NCBI RefSeq assembly: GCF_000712075.1
Contig: NZ_JONW01000007.1
Span: 310,001-374,000 of the forward strand
DNA from: Caulobacter sp. UNC358MFTsu5.1
Lineage (GTDB): Bacteria > Pseudomonadota > Alphaproteobacteria > Caulobacterales > Caulobacteraceae
Direction: 5' to 3'
DNA length: 64,000 nucleotides
Both the position numbers and the translations under genes were made by a program. This document shows, one piece after another, positions 43,267-52,130 of this stretch. Under the pieces are notes generated by a model, which did no database searches, was not told where the DNA came from, and saw only the letters and a program-made list of their open reading frames with translations. Numbering within the stretch: the stretch's first letter is position 1; every line of letters begins with the position of its first letter.

Positions 43267-44634
43267 TCAGCGACGCTTCCGCCCGGCCAGCGGAACCGGC
43301 GGAGCGTAGTGGGGATCGTCCTTCATCGGGTCGAAGGCCTGGTCGGCGACGGTCGCCCGCTCGGCCTCGCCGCGCTCGCGTTCGCGCCGCTGCGCATCGG
43401 TGGCGTCGGCGGGCAGGGGACGAAACCACCAACTGGCCGCCGGGTAGGTCAACTTGGGCGGGACGGGCAGGGCGGCCGGCAGCGGCGTCGCGGGGCGGCC
43501 GAGGGCGGCGACCTCGACCCCGGCCAACAGGAAGGCGCCGCTGGCGTAGAGGGTCGTGGTCTCGGGCCTGGTCGGCACGGGCTGGTCGCCGGCGCTCTGC
43601 ACCTGGCCCAGAAGGCCGCTGGGAAGGACGTAGCGGTTGAGGCCCGCCCAGCCCTTCAGCACCGCCGGCAGAAAGGTCTTTCGGTCCAGGAGTCCGTGAT
43701 TGACGCCGAACGCCAGGGCGTAGGTGTTCAGCGCCGTGCCGGAGGTCTCGGGCTCGGGGAAGGCCGCCTCGTCCAGCAGGCTGCTGCGCCACAGGCCGTC
43801 GGCGGCCTGCAGTGAAACGAGGCGCTCAGCCATCTGCCGGTACAAGGCGACGTAGCGGGGCCGCGAGGGGAAGTCGGCCGGCATGTATTCGAGCGTGCGC
43901 GCCAGGCCGGCCAGCACCCAACCCTGGCCGCGCGACCAGAAGATCTTGCGGCCGTTGGCCGAGCGCCGCGTGATGAAGCGCGTGTCGCGCGCGAAGAGGT
44001 GCTGATCCCTGTCGTACAGGTGGTCGTAGACGCGCCAATATTGCGCATCCATCGCCTGGATGTAGCGGGGATCGCCTGTGATCGCCGACATGCGGGTGAA
44101 CATCGGCGGAGCCATGAACAGCGCATCGCACCACCACCAGACCAGCTTGTCGGGCTTGGGCGTGAAGCCGAGATAGGGGACCGTGTAGTCGAGATTGGCC
44201 TTGAGCGGCAGCAGCACGCCCGGCGCGCCGGTGCGCAGATAGATCGACTGGTAGAGATCGCCGACCGCCTGGTCGTCGGCGTTGATCATGTGGATCGGCA
44301 CGCCGTCGCCCTGCAGGCCGTAGTTGAAATGGCGGGCCGTGGCGAACAGGTAGTCGTCGACCTCGGGCGCCGCGACCGTATCGGTGAGTTTGATCGCGCC
44401 GGTGTAGAATACGGCCGAGATCCACTCGACGCCGGCGCCGTGGCGGCGCAGGGTGGCGCTGGTCTCGAACGCCTGCATCTGCTCGACCTGGGCCAGGGCC
44501 GACCTCCTGGCGACCGCCAGCACCTGGTCGCGGTCGGGGAGGTCCTGGGCCCGGACCGGCGCCGCCGCGGCTGTCGCCAACAGCATTGCCGCCAGCGCGG
44601 CGCCGGCCAGGGATAGGTGTCGGGCGGCGATCAT
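43267..44634 (-). CDS. GH105 unsaturated rhamnogalacturonyl/glucuronyl hydrolase
   Basis: 455 residues. A Sec signal (LAGAALAAMLLATAAAAPVRA) is followed by an (alpha/alpha)6 barrel of family 105/88. Recognisable blocks: EWISAVFYTGAIKL, WWWCDALFMAPP with the likely catalytic Asp, RMSAITGDPRYIQAMDAQYW, FWSRGQGWVLAGLARTLEYM and YASGAFLLAGVEVAAL. These enzymes remove the 4,5-unsaturated uronic acid left by pectate/rhamnogalacturonan lyases. Between the receptor and GH28 genes in one direction. The insert between the barrel motifs (about 390-420, VPPKLTYPAASWWFRPLPAD) is longer than usual. Confidence 0.92.
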   Translation of the reverse strand: MIAARHLSLAGAALAAMLLATAAAAPVRAQDLPDRDQVLAVARRSALAQVEQMQAFETSATLRRHGAGVEWISAVFYTGAIKLTDTVAAPEVDDYLFATARHFNYGLQGDGVPIHMINADDQAVGDLYQSIYLRTGAPGVLLPLKANLDYTVPYLGFTPKPDKLVWWWCDALFMAPPMFTRMSAITGDPRYIQAMDAQYWRVYDHLYDRDQHLFARDTRFITRRSANGRKIFWSRGQGWVLAGLARTLEYMPADFPSRPRYVALYRQMAERLVSLQAADGLWRSSLLDEAAFPEPETSGTALNTYALAFGVNHGLLDRKTFLPAVLKGWAGLNRYVLPSGLLGQVQSAGDQPVPTRPETTTLYASGAFLLAGVEVAALGRPATPLPAALPVPPKLTYPAASWWFRPLPADATDAQRRERERGEAERATVADQAFDPMKDDPHYAPPVPLAGRKRR

Positions 44635-44660
44635 GCGGGGCGCCTCTCGTGACGCGGGAA

Positions 44661-44696
44661 CCGCGCCCGGAAACCCGTGAGGGTCCCAGGGCGCGG
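44661..44696 (-). terminator. Hairpin between the TonB receptor and GH105 genes
   Basis: CCGCGCCC (44661-44668) pairs with GGGCGCGG (44689-44696), with an inner ACCC/GGGT stem. It follows the receptor stop by 7 bp and precedes the GH105 start. In polysaccharide operons such a stem often lowers, without abolishing, downstream expression; here that is inference. Confidence 0.45.
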
Positions 44697-44702
44697 CGGG
44701 GA

Positions 44703-47639
44703 CTAGAAGCGGACGTTGACCCCGAACGTGACATTGCGCCCGACACGGGTCTCGAACAGCGTGTCCTTGCGCTGGCTGTCGATGTACAGGCGGTTCTGCT
44801 CATCCGTCAGGTTCTGGGCCTCGACGATGAACTTCACCGCCTCGTTCAGGCTGTAGGAGGCCGAGGCGTCGACATAGAGCGTGCTGGCGTTGCCCTGCAG
44901 GTCGCTGCCGCCCGAGGCCGGGATGCCGCGGATGAACGGACCGCGATAGTTGGCCGTCGTCCGGACGCTGAACTTCTTGTCCTCGTAGTACAGCGTCGCC
45001 GAGGCGGTGTTCTTCGAGAGCCCCACCAGGTCGGCGGTGGTCGTCGAGGTCGGCACGCCGCCCGAACTGGTCAGGATGTAGTCGATCTGCGACGTGACGT
45101 GGGTGTAGTTGGCCAACACGCCGAGGTTCTTGAACGCCCCCGGCAGGAAGGTCAGCGGCGCCTGGAGGTTCAGCTCGACGCCCTTCAGCGGACCGCCCGG
45201 GGTGTTGAACGGCGTCGACACGGTGAAGAGCTCGGTCGGCGCGGTGTTCGAGCCGATCAGCAGTTCGTTGGGCAGGCCCAGCTGATTGAACGGCACCAGG
45301 GTGTTGACCCGCTGGATGTAGGTCTTGATGTCCTTGTAGAAGAACGCCGCGGAGATCAGGGAGCCCGGACGGAAATACCACTCGACCGCCGCGTCGACGG
45401 TGTTGGCCCGGATCGGATCCAGGAACGGGTTGTTGACGGTGCCCGTGCGGGTCACCGGATTGACGCCGCTGGTCGGGGTCAGGTTGCCCAGGTCCGGGCG
45501 CGACATCACCTTGGCCGCGGCCAGGCGCACCAGCACGTCCTGCGTCGGCTCGATCACCAGGTTGGCGGCCGGCAGCCAGTCATTGTAGGTGCGCTCGACC
45601 TCGCCGTACTTGCCGGTGACGCCCGTCGGAGAGGTGGCCGAGGCCACCGAGACCAGGCCCGAGCTCAACTGGTTGGTATGGACATAGCGCGTTCCGATGT
45701 CGCCGCGCACGCCGACGCCCAGCACGTCTTCGAAATTGAACTCGCCCATCACATAGCCGACGGAGACGGCTTCGCGGACGGTCGGATTGGGGCTGCCGCA
45801 CTCGACCGTGCACGAGCGCGACTGGCCCAGCTGCATGGTGTCGTAGAACTTCTTCCAGTCGATCACCGCCCAGGCGGCCGGCGCCCCGTTGCCCCACAGG
45901 CTGTCGAGGCCGGTGATCTGACGGGTCAGGCTGGCCAGCGACGTCCCGGCCGGCAGGGGCTTCACCAGCGTGTCGGCGGTGTAGTAGCGGGTGTCGTAAC
46001 CCTTCTGCTGGTTGCGGCGGAACTGGCCGCCGGCCTTGACCTTCAGGGCGTCGTTGAGCGTCCAGGCCAGATTGATCTCGCTCTTGAACCCGTAGGTGAC
46101 CGTACCCGCCGGTTTTCCCTGAAGCGAGAAACCGCCCAGCACCGTGCCGTCGGCCAGGCCGGGCGCATAGGTGAAGTTGGCCGGGTTGGAGACGTCGAAA
46201 CCGTAGCCGATCTTCGGCGTCGAGCCGCCATCACGGTAGTCGATCGACACGCCGTTCGCGTCGACCCTGTCCATGAAGTACTGCATGCGCATCTTGTCTT
46301 GCCAGGTCGACTCATTCACGCCGACCAGACCCGACACCGTCAGCCTTGTGTTCAGCTCGTGCCTGAAGTCGAGATTGGCCTGCTTGAAGGTCGAGACGAA
46401 GTGCGAGTGCAGGCCTTCGGAACGCACATCGACGCCGTCGAACAGGCCGTAGACCAGCGATCCCTTGGGCGACAGCTGGATGTCCCGCAATGAGGTCATC
46501 GGCTGGCCGTTGTTCGATGCGCTGCGGGCGAACGAAACCAACTCGATGTAGTTGTCGTCGCGATGAACGTCGAACTTGGAATAGATCAGGTCCAGCGCGA
46601 TGTCGGTCTTGTCGTCGGGCTGGAACTGCAGGGTGAAGCTGCCGCCGGTGCGCTCCTGCTCCTGCACCGAGTCCATGTAGCGCGGCAGGCGCGGGAAGAA
46701 GGCGCCGCTGCCGGGCGTGGTCGCCGCGTCCGGGCGGGTGGCGTTGTAGACCGTCTGATAGGCTGACGTGGTGCTGGTCCGCGGATTGCCGGTGCTGCAG
46801 TTGGCCGCGTCCGTGCCTTTGGCGGCGTTGGTCGCCGGGTTCTGCGGGGCGAAGCCGAGCGGCGAGCAGAAGAGGCCGTTGGTGTTGGCCGACAGGATGT
46901 CGACGGCCGAGTAGCCGACTTCGCGCAACTGACGCTTCTGATAGCTCAGGGAGCCCAGGACGCCGATCTTGCCGTCGGCGAACTTCTTGGAGACCAGGGC
47001 CGAGACGCGCGGATCGACCTTCTTGGCCAGTTCGTTCCAGACGCCGCGTCCGGTGGCGGTGAACACCATGTCGCCGCGCTGATCGAGCGGGCGGGGCGCC
47101 GACAGGTCGACCGTCGCGCCCAGCGAGCCTTCTTCGATGTCGGCCGACGAGGTCTTGCGCACGGTCAGGGCCGAGAAGATCTCGGTCGGGAAGACGTTGA
47201 AGTCGAAGGATCGGCCGCTGTTGCCCGCGCCGTAGATGTCAGACGAGCCGGTCTGGGCCGCGCCCTCCATCTGGTTGATGCGCACGCGGGTGAAGGCCGC
47301 GCCCAGGCCCCGGACGCTGATGTTGCGGCCCTCGCCGCCGTCGCCGCGCGACAGGGCCACCCCGGGGATGCGCTGCATCGACTCGGCGAGATTGGCGTCG
47401 GGGAACTTGCCGATGTCCTCGGCGACGATGGTGTCGATGGCGGCGGCTTCGGCGCGCTTTTCGACCAGCGCCTTGTTCAGCGAGGCGCGAAAGCCGGTGA
47501 CCACGATCTCGTCGACGACGGCGGGCTCGTTGCCGGCGGCGGTCTGGGCGAGGGCCGAGACCGGGGCTGACAGCACGGCTACCGCCATCGCCAAACGCGA
47601 CGCGCTCGTGCGCAGGCGCGCGCTGGTGAAGTCGCTCAT
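44703..47639 (-). CDS. TonB-dependent receptor, Xanthomonas/Caulobacter class
   Basis: 978 residues. A Sec signal (MAVAVLSAPVSALAQ) leads into DEIVVTGFRASLNKALVEKR and a plug typical of the TIGR01782-type group (DTIVAEDIGKFPDANLAESM, QRIPGVALSRGDGGEGRNIS, VRGLGAAFTRVRINQMEG, SLGATVDL). The barrel ends with GRNVTFGVNVRF. Members are expanded in Caulobacter and xanthomonads and serve plant-polysaccharide uptake. With GH105 and GH28 downstream, the probable substrate is pectin-derived oligosaccharide. GGAGGAAAG precedes the ATG. No regulator gene lies next to it. Confidence 0.94.
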   Translation of the reverse strand: MSDFTSARLRTSASRLAMAVAVLSAPVSALAQTAAGNEPAVVDEIVVTGFRASLNKALVEKRAEAAAIDTIVAEDIGKFPDANLAESMQRIPGVALSRGDGGEGRNISVRGLGAAFTRVRINQMEGAAQTGSSDIYGAGNSGRSFDFNVFPTEIFSALTVRKTSSADIEEGSLGATVDLSAPRPLDQRGDMVFTATGRGVWNELAKKVDPRVSALVSKKFADGKIGVLGSLSYQKRQLREVGYSAVDILSANTNGLFCSPLGFAPQNPATNAAKGTDAANCSTGNPRTSTTSAYQTVYNATRPDAATTPGSGAFFPRLPRYMDSVQEQERTGGSFTLQFQPDDKTDIALDLIYSKFDVHRDDNYIELVSFARSASNNGQPMTSLRDIQLSPKGSLVYGLFDGVDVRSEGLHSHFVSTFKQANLDFRHELNTRLTVSGLVGVNESTWQDKMRMQYFMDRVDANGVSIDYRDGGSTPKIGYGFDVSNPANFTYAPGLADGTVLGGFSLQGKPAGTVTYGFKSEINLAWTLNDALKVKAGGQFRRNQQKGYDTRYYTADTLVKPLPAGTSLASLTRQITGLDSLWGNGAPAAWAVIDWKKFYDTMQLGQSRSCTVECGSPNPTVREAVSVGYVMGEFNFEDVLGVGVRGDIGTRYVHTNQLSSGLVSVASATSPTGVTGKYGEVERTYNDWLPAANLVIEPTQDVLVRLAAAKVMSRPDLGNLTPTSGVNPVTRTGTVNNPFLDPIRANTVDAAVEWYFRPGSLISAAFFYKDIKTYIQRVNTLVPFNQLGLPNELLIGSNTAPTELFTVSTPFNTPGGPLKGVELNLQAPLTFLPGAFKNLGVLANYTHVTSQIDYILTSSGGVPTSTTTADLVGLSKNTASATLYYEDKKFSVRTTANYRGPFIRGIPASGGSDLQGNASTLYVDASASYSLNEAVKFIVEAQNLTDEQNRLYIDSQRKDTLFETRVGRNVTFGVNVRF

Positions 47640-48044
47640 CTCTTTCCTCCTGGCGAGCCGCCGTTATCCGCAAGCGCTGGCCTGGAGGCCAAGGACCGAC
47701 GGTCGGAGGCTTTCATATTGTGGGATTGAATCCCTATAATCGGGATATATCGTAGTTATCGTACAAATGTCGAGCCTGATAAAATTGCTCGAATTGGAAA
47801 TAATCGGCCGCGGCGCAGTCGAGGCGCATTGATCTCCCGCCCCGGGGTCGAGCTAGGGCCTTGAAGATCAGGTTATGGTCGTGGGGAGGCTTCGCGGCGC
47901 CTGGGCTCGAACGTCGCCTTTCTGGCGACGCGCCAAGGTCGTCTCTGGCGTTTCAGGAGCGTGGATGCGCCGAGGTTATGAAGACGCCGAGCGGCGACGC
48001 TTCCGTCAGTGGCGGCGGCCAAAATCGACCGTGGCCATGATCGA
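47640..48044. other. Promoter-containing gap upstream of the pectin-type TonB receptor
   Basis: 405 bp without a supported gene. The receptor-proximal half (47715-47800) is AT-rich and holds the GGGAT repeats; the remainder, up to the single-receiver stop, is GC-rich and shows nothing recognisable. Confidence 0.55.
47721..47745. promoter_or_regulatory. Overlapping GGGAT inverted repeats, operator candidate
   Basis: GGGATTGAATCCC (47721-47733) is a perfect odd palindrome, and ATCCC-N7-GGGAT (47729-47745) shares its right arm, giving three half-sites in 25 bp. They lie 82-106 bp upstream of the receptor start, where a repressor or activator of the pectin operon would act. Confidence 0.45.
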
Positions 48045-48416
48045 TCAATGGCCTTCTCTTGCAGCCTCGTCGACGGCGCTGATCAGCTCAGCGATGCTGT
48101 AGGGCTTGGGCATGAAACGCCCATCCTCGGGGAGGGGCGCATCCAGGCCCCGGCCCGAGGTGATCACCAGTTGGACGGAAGGCCAGCGTTCGTGAACGCG
48201 TCTTGCCAACTCCAGGCCGTCCAGCGGGCCTGGCATGTTGACGTCGGTGAACAGCACGGTCACGTCGGTGCGAGCGCCCAGGATCTCCAGGGCGGTCTCG
48301 GCGTCGTCCGCCTCGACAACCTTGAAGCCGGCGTCTTCCAAGCCCTGGCGCGCGATCATGCGCAGCATGGGCTCGTCATCGACCAGGAGCACGACAACGG
48401 GATTGGGGCCAGCCAT
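48045..48416 (-). CDS. Single-domain response regulator
   Basis: 123 residues: one receiver domain only. VVVLLVDDEPMLRMIARQGL, phospho-acceptor Asp in VLFTDVNMPGPLDGLELARR, LVITSGR, and the Lys in FMPKPYSIAELISAVDE. The start giving MAGPNPVVVL is chosen; an upstream frame to 48614 lacks receiver features. The ribosome site is weak. It is transcribed alone away from the chemosensory operon that begins at 48755, and the pair FTDVNMPG/GR resembles receivers of the kinase-sink type. Its partner kinase is unknown. Confidence 0.88.
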   Translation of the reverse strand: MAGPNPVVVLLVDDEPMLRMIARQGLEDAGFKVVEADDAETALEILGARTDVTVLFTDVNMPGPLDGLELARRVHERWPSVQLVITSGRGLDAPLPEDGRFMPKPYSIAELISAVDEAAREGH

Positions 48417-48754
48417 GGATAGCCAACCGGCGGCGATGCTCGTGGTTCCTGCGCAGGCGCCAATAAGAAATTGATATTCTTGGTGAAACCGAGCTCGCTT
48501 TCGCGGGTTGCGCGCGTGGAGCGGTCGGCTTTCCAGGAGGGGGCTGCAGCACGGGCGCCCTGGGGTGAGGAAGGGCGGAACAACCGGCGTCGTTTGGAGT
48601 TGTAGCATGGTCAAGCTTGCCGGACCCGTCCGTTGAGCTTGCCTTGGCGCGACATTGGGCGTCTTCGTTGCGATAGTTTGGGCCGCCCGGACGGTGTTCG
48701 GCGCGGTTCGATGATGTTGTGTAAGCGGCGGCCGTGGTCGCTTGGAGGGGCGGC
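48417..48754. other. Divergent promoter gap upstream of the chemosensory operon
   Basis: 338 bp between the single-receiver start and the MCP-like start. It has an AT-rich patch near 48462-48482 (AATAAGAAATTGATATTCTT) that may hold a promoter for the receiver gene. No other feature is supported. Confidence 0.5.
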
Positions 48755-50686
48755 ATGGCTCTGGTGAAGAAATCGACCTTGGCCTCGCGCGCGAAGACGC
48801 GAACGCCGGCTTCCGAGAAGACCGTCGAGCCGTCGCCCCCCGTCGTGCCGCGCGCCACGGTCCGCAAGGCCGTTTCCCGCCGCCAGAACGCCAGCGAGCG
48901 GATCGGGGCGGCGACCCTGGAATTGGCCGGCGGCCTGGCCGAGGCGTCCAGCGCGGTCGAGGAACTGCGGCGGGCTCTGGCCCAGATCGCCAGCGGCGCC
49001 GAGGAGGCGGCCGGGGCGGCCCACGAATCCCTGGCCGCGGTCACCGCCATGAGCGTCAGTTTCGGCCAGGCGCGCGAGCGGGCCGAGACATCGCGGCAGC
49101 GGACCGAAGTGCTCCAGACCCTGCTGACGGAATCCGGCGCGGCCATCGACGCCTCGGTCAAGGCCGTCGCCCTGAACGCCCAGCGGCAGTTGGCCAGTGT
49201 CACCGTGATCGAAGCCCTGGAACGCCATGCGGCGCGGATCGGCGAGATCACCAAGAGCGTCGCCGACATCGCCGACCAGACCAATCTCCTGGCGCTGAAC
49301 GCGGCGATCGAGGCCGCGCGGGCGGGCGACGACGGGCGTGGCTTCGCCGTGGTCGCCGACGAGGTCCGGGCCTTGGCCGAAACGTCCGAAAAGCGATCGC
49401 AGGACGTGCAAGCGCTGGCCGAACGCATCGCCGGTTCGGTGCGCGACGCGGCGGATCGGCTGCGCCAGGCCGCGACGACCGCCGAGGCCGAGGCCGAGGC
49501 CGGCGCCCAGGTCGGTGAAATCCTGACCGCCGTGCGGCGCGAGATGACGGTCCTGGGCGAAGACAGCCAGATGATCCTGATCGCCGCCGTCGAGGCCGCG
49601 GGCGCGGCGAACGAGGCGCGACGGGGGGCCGAGAGCGTGTCGAGCGCGGCCGAGGAGCAGGCCGCCGCCGCCGCCGAGGCCCAGCGCTCCGTGCAGCAGC
49701 AGGCTCAGTCGCTGGACCAGAGCCAGACGGCGTCCGACGCCCTGGGCGAGATGATCGAAATGCTGGTCGGCGGCGAAGGCGGTTCGGCGGCGGCCGAAGA
49801 GGCCTCGGCGGCCGCCGAGGAATTGTCCGCCACGGTGCAGGAGCTGTCCGGCGCGGCCGGCGAGATCCTCGTGGCCATCGACCAGATCAGCCGCGGCGCC
49901 CAGATCCAGGCGGCCGCGACCCAGCAGGCCGGCTCGGCCATGGAGGAGATCGAGAAGGCGGCCCGGCAGTCCAGCGCCAATGCGATCGCCAGTGCCGAGC
50001 GCGTGGCGGTCATGCAGACCTTGCTGACGGAAGGCCGTGACGCCGTCGGCCGCCTGGCGCGGGGTGTCGCGACGTCGGTCGAGGAGAACAGCGCCGTCTT
50101 GGAGACCGTCGAGGCGCTGGAGGAACTGGCCGGCGCGATCGGCAAGATCGTCGACGGCCTGGGCCTGGTGGCCGTGCAGACCACGATGCTGGCGACCAGC
50201 GGCGCGGTGGAAGCCGCCCGGGCCGGAGAGGCGGGCCGCGGCTTCGCGGTGGTGTCGGGCGACATCCGCACCCTGGCGCGTGACGCTTCGCACAACGCCG
50301 ACGCGGTCAAGGACCTGGTCACCGGCATCGTCTCCCAGATCGCCAAGGTCCGGCGCGAGGTCGACCAGATCAACGCCCTGGCCAGCGCCGAGCTCGACAA
50401 GAACCGCGCCATCGAGGTGCGCCTGACCCAGGTGGCCGCCGAGACCGAGATGCTGAAGGCCGGCTCGGACGACATCGTCAAGGGCTCGGGGGACGTTCTG
50501 GCGGCCAGCGCCCAGGTGTCGTCGGGGATCGGCCAGATCGCCGCGGCCGCCGAAGAGGCCAGCAGCGCCGCCGCCCAGGCCGCGGCCGCCGCCCGCCAGC
50601 AGTCCCAGAGCGCCGAGGAACTGGCCGCCGCGATCGAGGAGATCGCGCTTCTGGCCAACGAGCTGCAGCAAGCCGCGGCCGGCTAG
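48755..50686 (+). CDS. Soluble MCP-like protein with two signalling tips
   Basis: 643 residues, no membrane segment or recognisable sensor domain, almost entirely Ala/Glu/Gln coiled coil. Two MCP hairpin tips are visible: [20 protein letters not shown] (174-193, followed by [16 protein letters not shown]) and [20 protein letters not shown] (474-493, followed by [15 protein letters not shown]). They are exactly 300 residues apart, and flanking blocks also repeat (LQTLLTESG / MQTLLTEGR), so the protein is an internal duplication. GGAGGGG precedes the ATG at 48755. It begins the chemosensory operon and would organise CheA through the CheW protein; the second tip is divergent. Confidence 0.9.
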   Translation: MALVKKSTLASRAKTRTPASEKTVEPSPPVVPRATVRKAVSRRQNASERIGAATLELAGGLAEASSAVEELRRALAQIASGAEEAAGAAHESLAAVTAMSVSFGQARERAETSRQRTEVLQTLLTESGAAIDASVKAVALNAQRQLASVTVIEALERHAARIGEITKSVADIADQTNLLALNAAIEAARAGDDGRGFAVVADEVRALAETSEKRSQDVQALAERIAGSVRDAADRLRQAATTAEAEAEAGAQVGEILTAVRREMTVLGEDSQMILIAAVEAAGAANEARRGAESVSSAAEEQAAAAAEAQRSVQQQAQSLDQSQTASDALGEMIEMLVGGEGGSAAAEEASAAAEELSATVQELSGAAGEILVAIDQISRGAQIQAAATQQAGSAMEEIEKAARQSSANAIASAERVAVMQTLLTEGRDAVGRLARGVATSVEENSAVLETVEALEELAGAIGKIVDGLGLVAVQTTMLATSGAVEAARAGEAGRGFAVVSGDIRTLARDASHNADAVKDLVTGIVSQIAKVRREVDQINALASAELDKNRAIEVRLTQVAAETEMLKAGSDDIVKGSGDVLAASAQVSSGIGQIAAAAEEASSAAAQAAAAARQQSQSAEELAAAIEEIALLANELQQAAAG

Positions 50687-50687
50687 G

Positions 50688-52130
50688 ATGGAGTCCGACG
50701 ACACCCGCCAACGGCTGACGGTGCGCGCCGGCGGCGCGCGCGTGGCCATGGCCGCCGCCGGCGTCGCCGAAGTGATCCGCACGCCGCGCGTCACCCGCGT
50801 GCCGCACGGGCCTCCCGGGCTGCTGGGCGTCACCCACCTGCGCGGCCTGGTGCTGCCGGTGGTGTCGCTGGGCGCCTTGCTGGGCGATGACCACCCTGCG
50901 GACAGCACGCGGGTGGTGGTGCTGCGCCGCGATCCGCCGATCGGCCTGGCTGTGGACACCATCGAGACCTTGACCGCGTCGGAAGGCGACGGCCAGGTCG
51001 AACTCCAGCACGGCCGCCTGATGCTCGACGACGCGAGCGGCGCGCGCTGGTTCGATCTGGACGCGGCGCTGCAGGATCGGTTCGCGGCCTTCCGCGCCGC
51101 GCGCCGCGCGCCCGAGCGCGAGGTCGCCGCGCGGCCGGCGGTCGCGGCGGCGCCGGACCTGGCCTTTCTGGGATTCGTCCTGGCCGGGCAGGACTACGCC
51201 CTGCCGCTCGACGCCGTTGCCGAGGTGATGGCGGTTCCGAAGGCCGTGGTCGCTCTGCCGCGCACCGAGGCGGTGCTGATCGGCGTGTTCGAACTGCGCG
51301 CCGAGGTCCTGCCGGTCGTTTCCCTCCGGGCCCTTCTGGGCTTGGCCGAGCGGGCGGTGCAGGCCGACGACCGCATCGTCGTCGTGCACATCGGCGACCA
51401 TCGGCTGGCGCTGCTGGTCGACCGGATCAGCGTCATCCTGCGCGCATCGCGTGACGCCGTGGGACCCGCGCCGACGCTGTTCAATCGCGCCGGCGGCGAG
51501 GCGCGGATCGACTCCGTCCTGCGGCTGCCGGACGGCCGGGGCCTGGTCTCGATCCTGGTCCCCGAACGGGTGATCGCCGACGATCGGGTCTCGCGGCTGC
51601 TCGCGGAGACCGGCGACCAAAAGGATATGGCCATGGCCAGCACGACCTCGGCGGCGGCGCGCGAGCGCTTCCTGGTTATACGCCTGGGCGACGAGACCTA
51701 CGGCCTGCCCATCGCCGCCGTCGACGAGGTGGTGCGCCTGCCCGAGACCCTGACCCGCCTGCCCAAGGCCCCGGCCTATATCCAGGGCGTGATGAACCTG
51801 CGGGGCAAGGTGATCCCCGTGATCGACCAGCGCCAGCGTTTCTCCGTCTCCGGCGAAGCGACCGGCGAGGCGCGCCGCGTCGTCGTGGTCACCCTGGACG
51901 GGCTGCAGGCCGGGTTCGCGGTCGATGCGGTGTCGAGGATCCTCGAGGTCGAGGCTGAAGACCTGATGCCCGCGCCGGAACTGTCGAACGATGGCGACCG
52001 TTTGTTCGACCGCGCCGCGAAGGTGGAGCGCGAGGGGGACGTCATCTTGCTCATCGATCCGCGAGCCCTGCTGGCGCGCGCCGAAGCCGACCTGCTGCGC
52101 GACCTGACGGCGAGGTCGCCCGCCTCGTGA
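50688..52130 (+). CDS. Protein with three tandem CheW domains
   Basis: 480 residues with three CheW-like beta-barrel domains. Domain 1 is about 8-130 (RLTVRAGGARVAMAAAGVAE, PPGLLGVTHLRGLVLPVVSL). Domain 2 is about 155-300 (FLGFVLAGQDYALPLDAVAE, VLIGVFELRAEVLPVVSLRA). Domain 3 is about 328-470 (FLVIRLGDETYGLPIAAVDE, YIQGVMNLRGKVIPVIDQRQ). Domain 3 is closest to classical CheW. The gene starts 1 bp after the MCP-like stop, and its stop overlaps the CheB start. CheW couples receptors to CheA; three linked domains could bridge several receptors or kinases at once. Confidence 0.92.
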   Translation: MESDDTRQRLTVRAGGARVAMAAAGVAEVIRTPRVTRVPHGPPGLLGVTHLRGLVLPVVSLGALLGDDHPADSTRVVVLRRDPPIGLAVDTIETLTASEGDGQVELQHGRLMLDDASGARWFDLDAALQDRFAAFRAARRAPEREVAARPAVAAAPDLAFLGFVLAGQDYALPLDAVAEVMAVPKAVVALPRTEAVLIGVFELRAEVLPVVSLRALLGLAERAVQADDRIVVVHIGDHRLALLVDRISVILRASRDAVGPAPTLFNRAGGEARIDSVLRLPDGRGLVSILVPERVIADDRVSRLLAETGDQKDMAMASTTSAAARERFLVIRLGDETYGLPIAAVDEVVRLPETLTRLPKAPAYIQGVMNLRGKVIPVIDQRQRFSVSGEATGEARRVVVVTLDGLQAGFAVDAVSRILEVEAEDLMPAPELSNDGDRLFDRAAKVEREGDVILLIDPRALLARAEADLLRDLTARSPAS

